A stretch of DNA of 64,000 nt, taken from the NCBI GenBank assembly GCA_905250075.1, contig CAJNOP010000119.1, positions 1-64,000 of the forward strand, given 5' to 3'. A program made the translations under genes and the position numbers. How positions within the stretch are numbered: the stretch's first letter is position 1; each line of letters opens with the position of its first letter. Below are positions 60,721 through 64,000 of the stretch, one piece after another. Under the pieces are notes generated by a model, which did no database searches, was not told the origin of the DNA, and saw only the letters and a list, made by a program, of their open reading frames with translations. This stretch comes from Rotaria sp. Silwood1 (Eukaryota > Rotifera > Eurotatoria > Philodinida > Philodinidae).

Positions 60721-62049
60721 TCAAGATCATTTCTGTCTTGTCATTGTTAGTAAAAAAAAACAGTATTTCGACCTAATGGTGTCGAAAAAAAAAATAATTA
60801 TTCTAGTGACAAATATTGATTAATTCTTTTTATATATCTATTAATTAAAATCATATAAACTCATGAGTTAGCCTTATTCATGATGAAAGTACACTCGTGT
60901 TGACTGTCTTGCTGCTCATATATTATTACAAAATGTAATTTTAAAATAGAAAAGAATCATAAAGTGTATTCATACAATTGAATAAATATGATCGATCAGA
61001 ATAGATGATTTCGTTAACATAAATAGTAATTGACAAACTCATTGACTGAACAAACATCATACAAAAAAAAATTGTCGTTATGTATAAAAAAAAAAACTAT
61101 CCTATTTAAATATCTATAGTTTTTAATAAATTAATTTTTCAATATTCAAAACTAACATATTCGAATTAGACGTGTTAGACCAATGTGTTTTATTATTTAT
61201 TATACATTTTTTTTTCTTTTAAAAACAACATTTCAACAAACCATATTATCGTAAACTTCATTCTTTCATGCCTTATGACACCTATAGGAACTATTTCGTG
61301 AAAGTTTACTTATCATAGGTATCGAAACAGTAATCCAAAATTTGAAGCGAACAAGTTGGACTGCCGTTCAGATAAATACGTTTAGTCACTTCCTGCAACA
61401 ATCAAATTAGAGGAAAATGGTGATTTTCCGCAAATTGGAATAGTTGTATTTCGTTTGTCTCACAGCTTTCTGCTTCGAACGACGCTGTATACATTACATT
61501 TCACAGGATCTGCGTCGACATCCTTCTCATAACGTTTTCAAATGCTAAGTATATTGAAATTTAGTGAATAGGATTCAAAACTTTTCTGTGTATATTATAA
61601 ATCACTTGTTTAACGATTCTGAGCGAATTTTCGTTCTAGATCTTCAAGTTTGATCAAAAGCAAGACAAAGTTTTAGAAATAGTTTTTATCCTGTATTACC
61701 GTGATGTCGAAAATAGTAGTTATCAAAAATAACTAAGAATCTTTGTATTTGATTATCTTTGATAATACTATCAATAACATTTATAGGTTTCTCGTAAAAA
61801 CTTAATCATTTACTGAAAGTTTATAGAAAGATCAAACTTAAGTACTGCTGCATTCTTCTAAAGTGAATCATCACCTCTCTTTTTTTCTGCACCATCAAGA
61901 TCTAATAAATTATATTCCATTCAATTTGACATAGATTCTTCGTTTTTCTACTATATATATATGTCTGTGATCATAAAGCTCTTTATACACTTACTATACA
62001 TATACGGCATCATGAGTAGTTATGTCTACATGAGAAAACAGACGAAACC

Positions 62050-62108
62050 AATCAGTACGATGGATAATCGTTTATATAACACTTATTAGAGGAACATCGT
62101 ACTGATTA
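62050..62108. repeat. perfect 13-bp hairpin stem
   Basis: AATCAGTACGATG at 62050-62062 and CATCGTACTGATT at 62096-62108 form a perfect stem around a 33-nt loop. It could be a small-RNA precursor or a transposon relic; no further support. Confidence 0.6.
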
Positions 62109-64000
62109 ATAAATATGTAGAAGATCAACCGAAAAGACATCGTGCAGATTATCATAACAAATATAGAATGTCGACAAGAACGAACATCATTAACGCTCCC
62201 GTAGTATACTACTATCTTACACTTATGACAACACTTCTGATAGAACTAACATGCATCGTAATAGTAGAAATTAATTCTATAAAAGTTGTTTTTCCGTTGT
62301 ATGATTTTTTTAATTGTAATTTGTACCTCTACTTTAAGTACTATTTGAAATAAAATTTCTTTTCTTGTTTTATATAGAGTGCATAACGCAATGAATAGAT
62401 GATCATTTTTATTAGCATGAGAAATATCAGATTTCTATTCGTCATTTCCTTGTTAACGATTAATCAATAGTTTTTCTATGTTAATTACAGGTATCAACTA
62501 AATGTTCAATGGCTTAAAACATATTCTAATAAAATATTTACTGAAGTTTTTGCATGAGAGACATAAATGTTGATGACAAATTTTTTTCTCGGATGCAATT
62601 TGCTAAGCAAATCCGACTCACCACACACGTTGAATCATTTCTTTTTGAATCGTATATTACTTGGCTGTTTAAACAGTCACGAACCAATCAGGTGTTACCT
62701 ACCAGGTGAATACAAGTTTTATTGGTAAATATTTTGCTATAAACTTTTTTATCGATTGACTATTCTCTGTGCTTAGTAATTTTGCGAAGCTGATATGTTT
62801 ATATATAGACTACTACGTTGTACTTTTGTGAAAGTGCATATATGTTAAAAAATTTCAAAACAATAAAAATAAAGAGAAACGAAGAAATAAAAAGGGAGCG
62901 TCGTTATATTTCAGACGAAAAAAAAAATGACAGACCTGATTAGTCAACGTGTAAACTGACGAGTTATGCACAAAAATGGTAAAGCAGTCTCGTGAGAGCC
63001 GTCCATCCGTTATTCATTAGTGGCTCAGCCAGTTTGCACGGTTTATGAGTCAGACAGCTTGAATTAAAAAATGTCAATTTGTCAATAAATATTTTAGAAG
63101 AGAGATAAGCTATCAAGATCAAGTGATGATATTACATCGTACAGCATTGATGGTTAAGTATTAAATGCATATTCACATTGGTGATAACATGCATACAATT
63201 GAAAGATTTTATTGATAATGATTGTCATTTTTGTAGTTACTGATGATTATCATTAAAAGATTTATCTGGTGACATTGAATTTCTAGCTGATTACATATCA
63301 ACTGCTTCATTCGGTCGAAAAATTGTGCTAACATTAATCATTACTTTAATATGTACAATTCTAATCGAATAGATACATAAATAAATCAGTTAACAACAAA
63401 AATATAAATATCATGCAAAGCAAATATGTCGAGCTTGAAATAAAATGTACGATGAATACAAAACAAAGAGACTATTGATTGCTTGTTCTATTAAATATAC
63501 ACATGAATAAGATATGAGATATGGATACAATGAGTGATGGGTAAATGATGACAGATCAATCACACATTCTTGATTACCTTGATATTCGATAAGGATTATT
63601 AACACATCATAATCGATGTCAATCAACGTGTGCATAAACATTTTTTTTTGTTCTTTTTATAAATATTTCTATTGGTTACTATTGATTTTATTATAAAGTA
63701 ATAGAAATAAAGAATTTTTTGAAGTTAATTTATTTTTATTAAAATAATTAATATTAAAATTGATCAAACATAGTTTAGAAATTTTCTTTTGAGTTCCCAT
63801 AAATATTTCTAGTCCATTTAATAAATGTTCATTTTTATATATCGAATAATTCGATTGATATCATTAACAAAAAAAATTGTTCTATCCATATATGTTATTA
63901 CTATTCACGCTTGAACTCTTCACTTTTCAATTTAACTCGGTGTATAAATTTATACTTTGAATCATCGGTTATTTTAATCAATAATTCATTCGACCGAAGC

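Larger units (their letters stand above)
59660..64000. other. gene-less stretch, 4.3 kb
   Basis: No coding exon recognised on either strand; open frames at 60326-60532, 62168-62353 and 63411-63641 are AT-rich and pattern-free. Two hairpin-forming repeats occur (listed separately). No tRNA-like cloverleaf was seen. Confidence 0.5.

Noticed and set aside
1..64000. tRNA, rRNA and CRISPR features
   Set aside because: No cloverleaf with a proper T-loop, no rRNA-like sequence and no spacer-repeat array was seen; CRISPR is not expected in a eukaryotic scaffold.

Overview
The window is an AT-rich (roughly 30% GC) eukaryotic nuclear scaffold. Genes have short GT-AG introns (about 50-80 bp, with a few of 0.5-3 kb) and clear animal content: innexin, LAMP, NOXRED1-like, SERTA-type, BTB, EFL1 and NDUFS7. 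Many start codons sit 0-13 nt behind a pyrimidine-rich AG acceptor, as expected for spliced-leader trans-splicing, and there is a decayed ADP-ribosyltransferase/TPR-like gene. Together these suggest a bdelloid rotifer, possibly a Rotaria-like genome; this assignment is inference.

Layout. 1-16 kb: an unrecognised repeat-bearing protein (+), a nine-exon protein disulfide isomerase (-), a single-domain LAMP (+) and an unrecognised gene with two possible 3' ends (-). 16-25 kb: a BTB protein with a 3-kb intron (-), head-to-head with a low-complexity multi-exon gene (+), then a small Cys-rich secreted peptide interrupted by an in-frame TGA. 25-30 kb: no gene seen. 30-41.7 kb: innexin (+), tail-to-tail with a NOXRED1-like reductase (-), an unrecognised aromatic/proline-rich gene (-), a SERTA-type regulator (+) and a phosphatidylserine decarboxylase with a GGST site (+). 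41.7-49.7 kb: a degenerate, repeat-rich block with two structures bearing inverted subterminal hexamer clusters (one with an 8-bp target duplication and hAT-like ends), an ART/TPR-like pseudogene, a 237-bp tandem array and a 100-N gap. 49.8-59.7 kb: a compact minus-strand run of a Maf-like pyrophosphatase (cut by the gap), a phytol-kinase-like enzyme 44 bp upstream of it, 18-exon EFL1 and NDUFS7, then a small membrane protein on the plus strand. 59.7-64 kb: no gene seen, two small hairpins.

How the genes relate. Most are unrelated housekeeping functions: ER folding, lysosome membrane, lipid synthesis, 60S ribosome maturation and respiratory complex I. The only likely co-expressed pair is phytol kinase-like/Maf-like, whose spacing and acceptor fit an operon resolved by trans-splicing. 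A recurring theme is that long introns of otherwise compact genes carry palindromes (PDI, EFL1 twice, a short one in innexin), suggesting intron growth by insertion of fold-back elements. All gene models come from reading splice sites and frame by eye; no alignment or RNA data were available.
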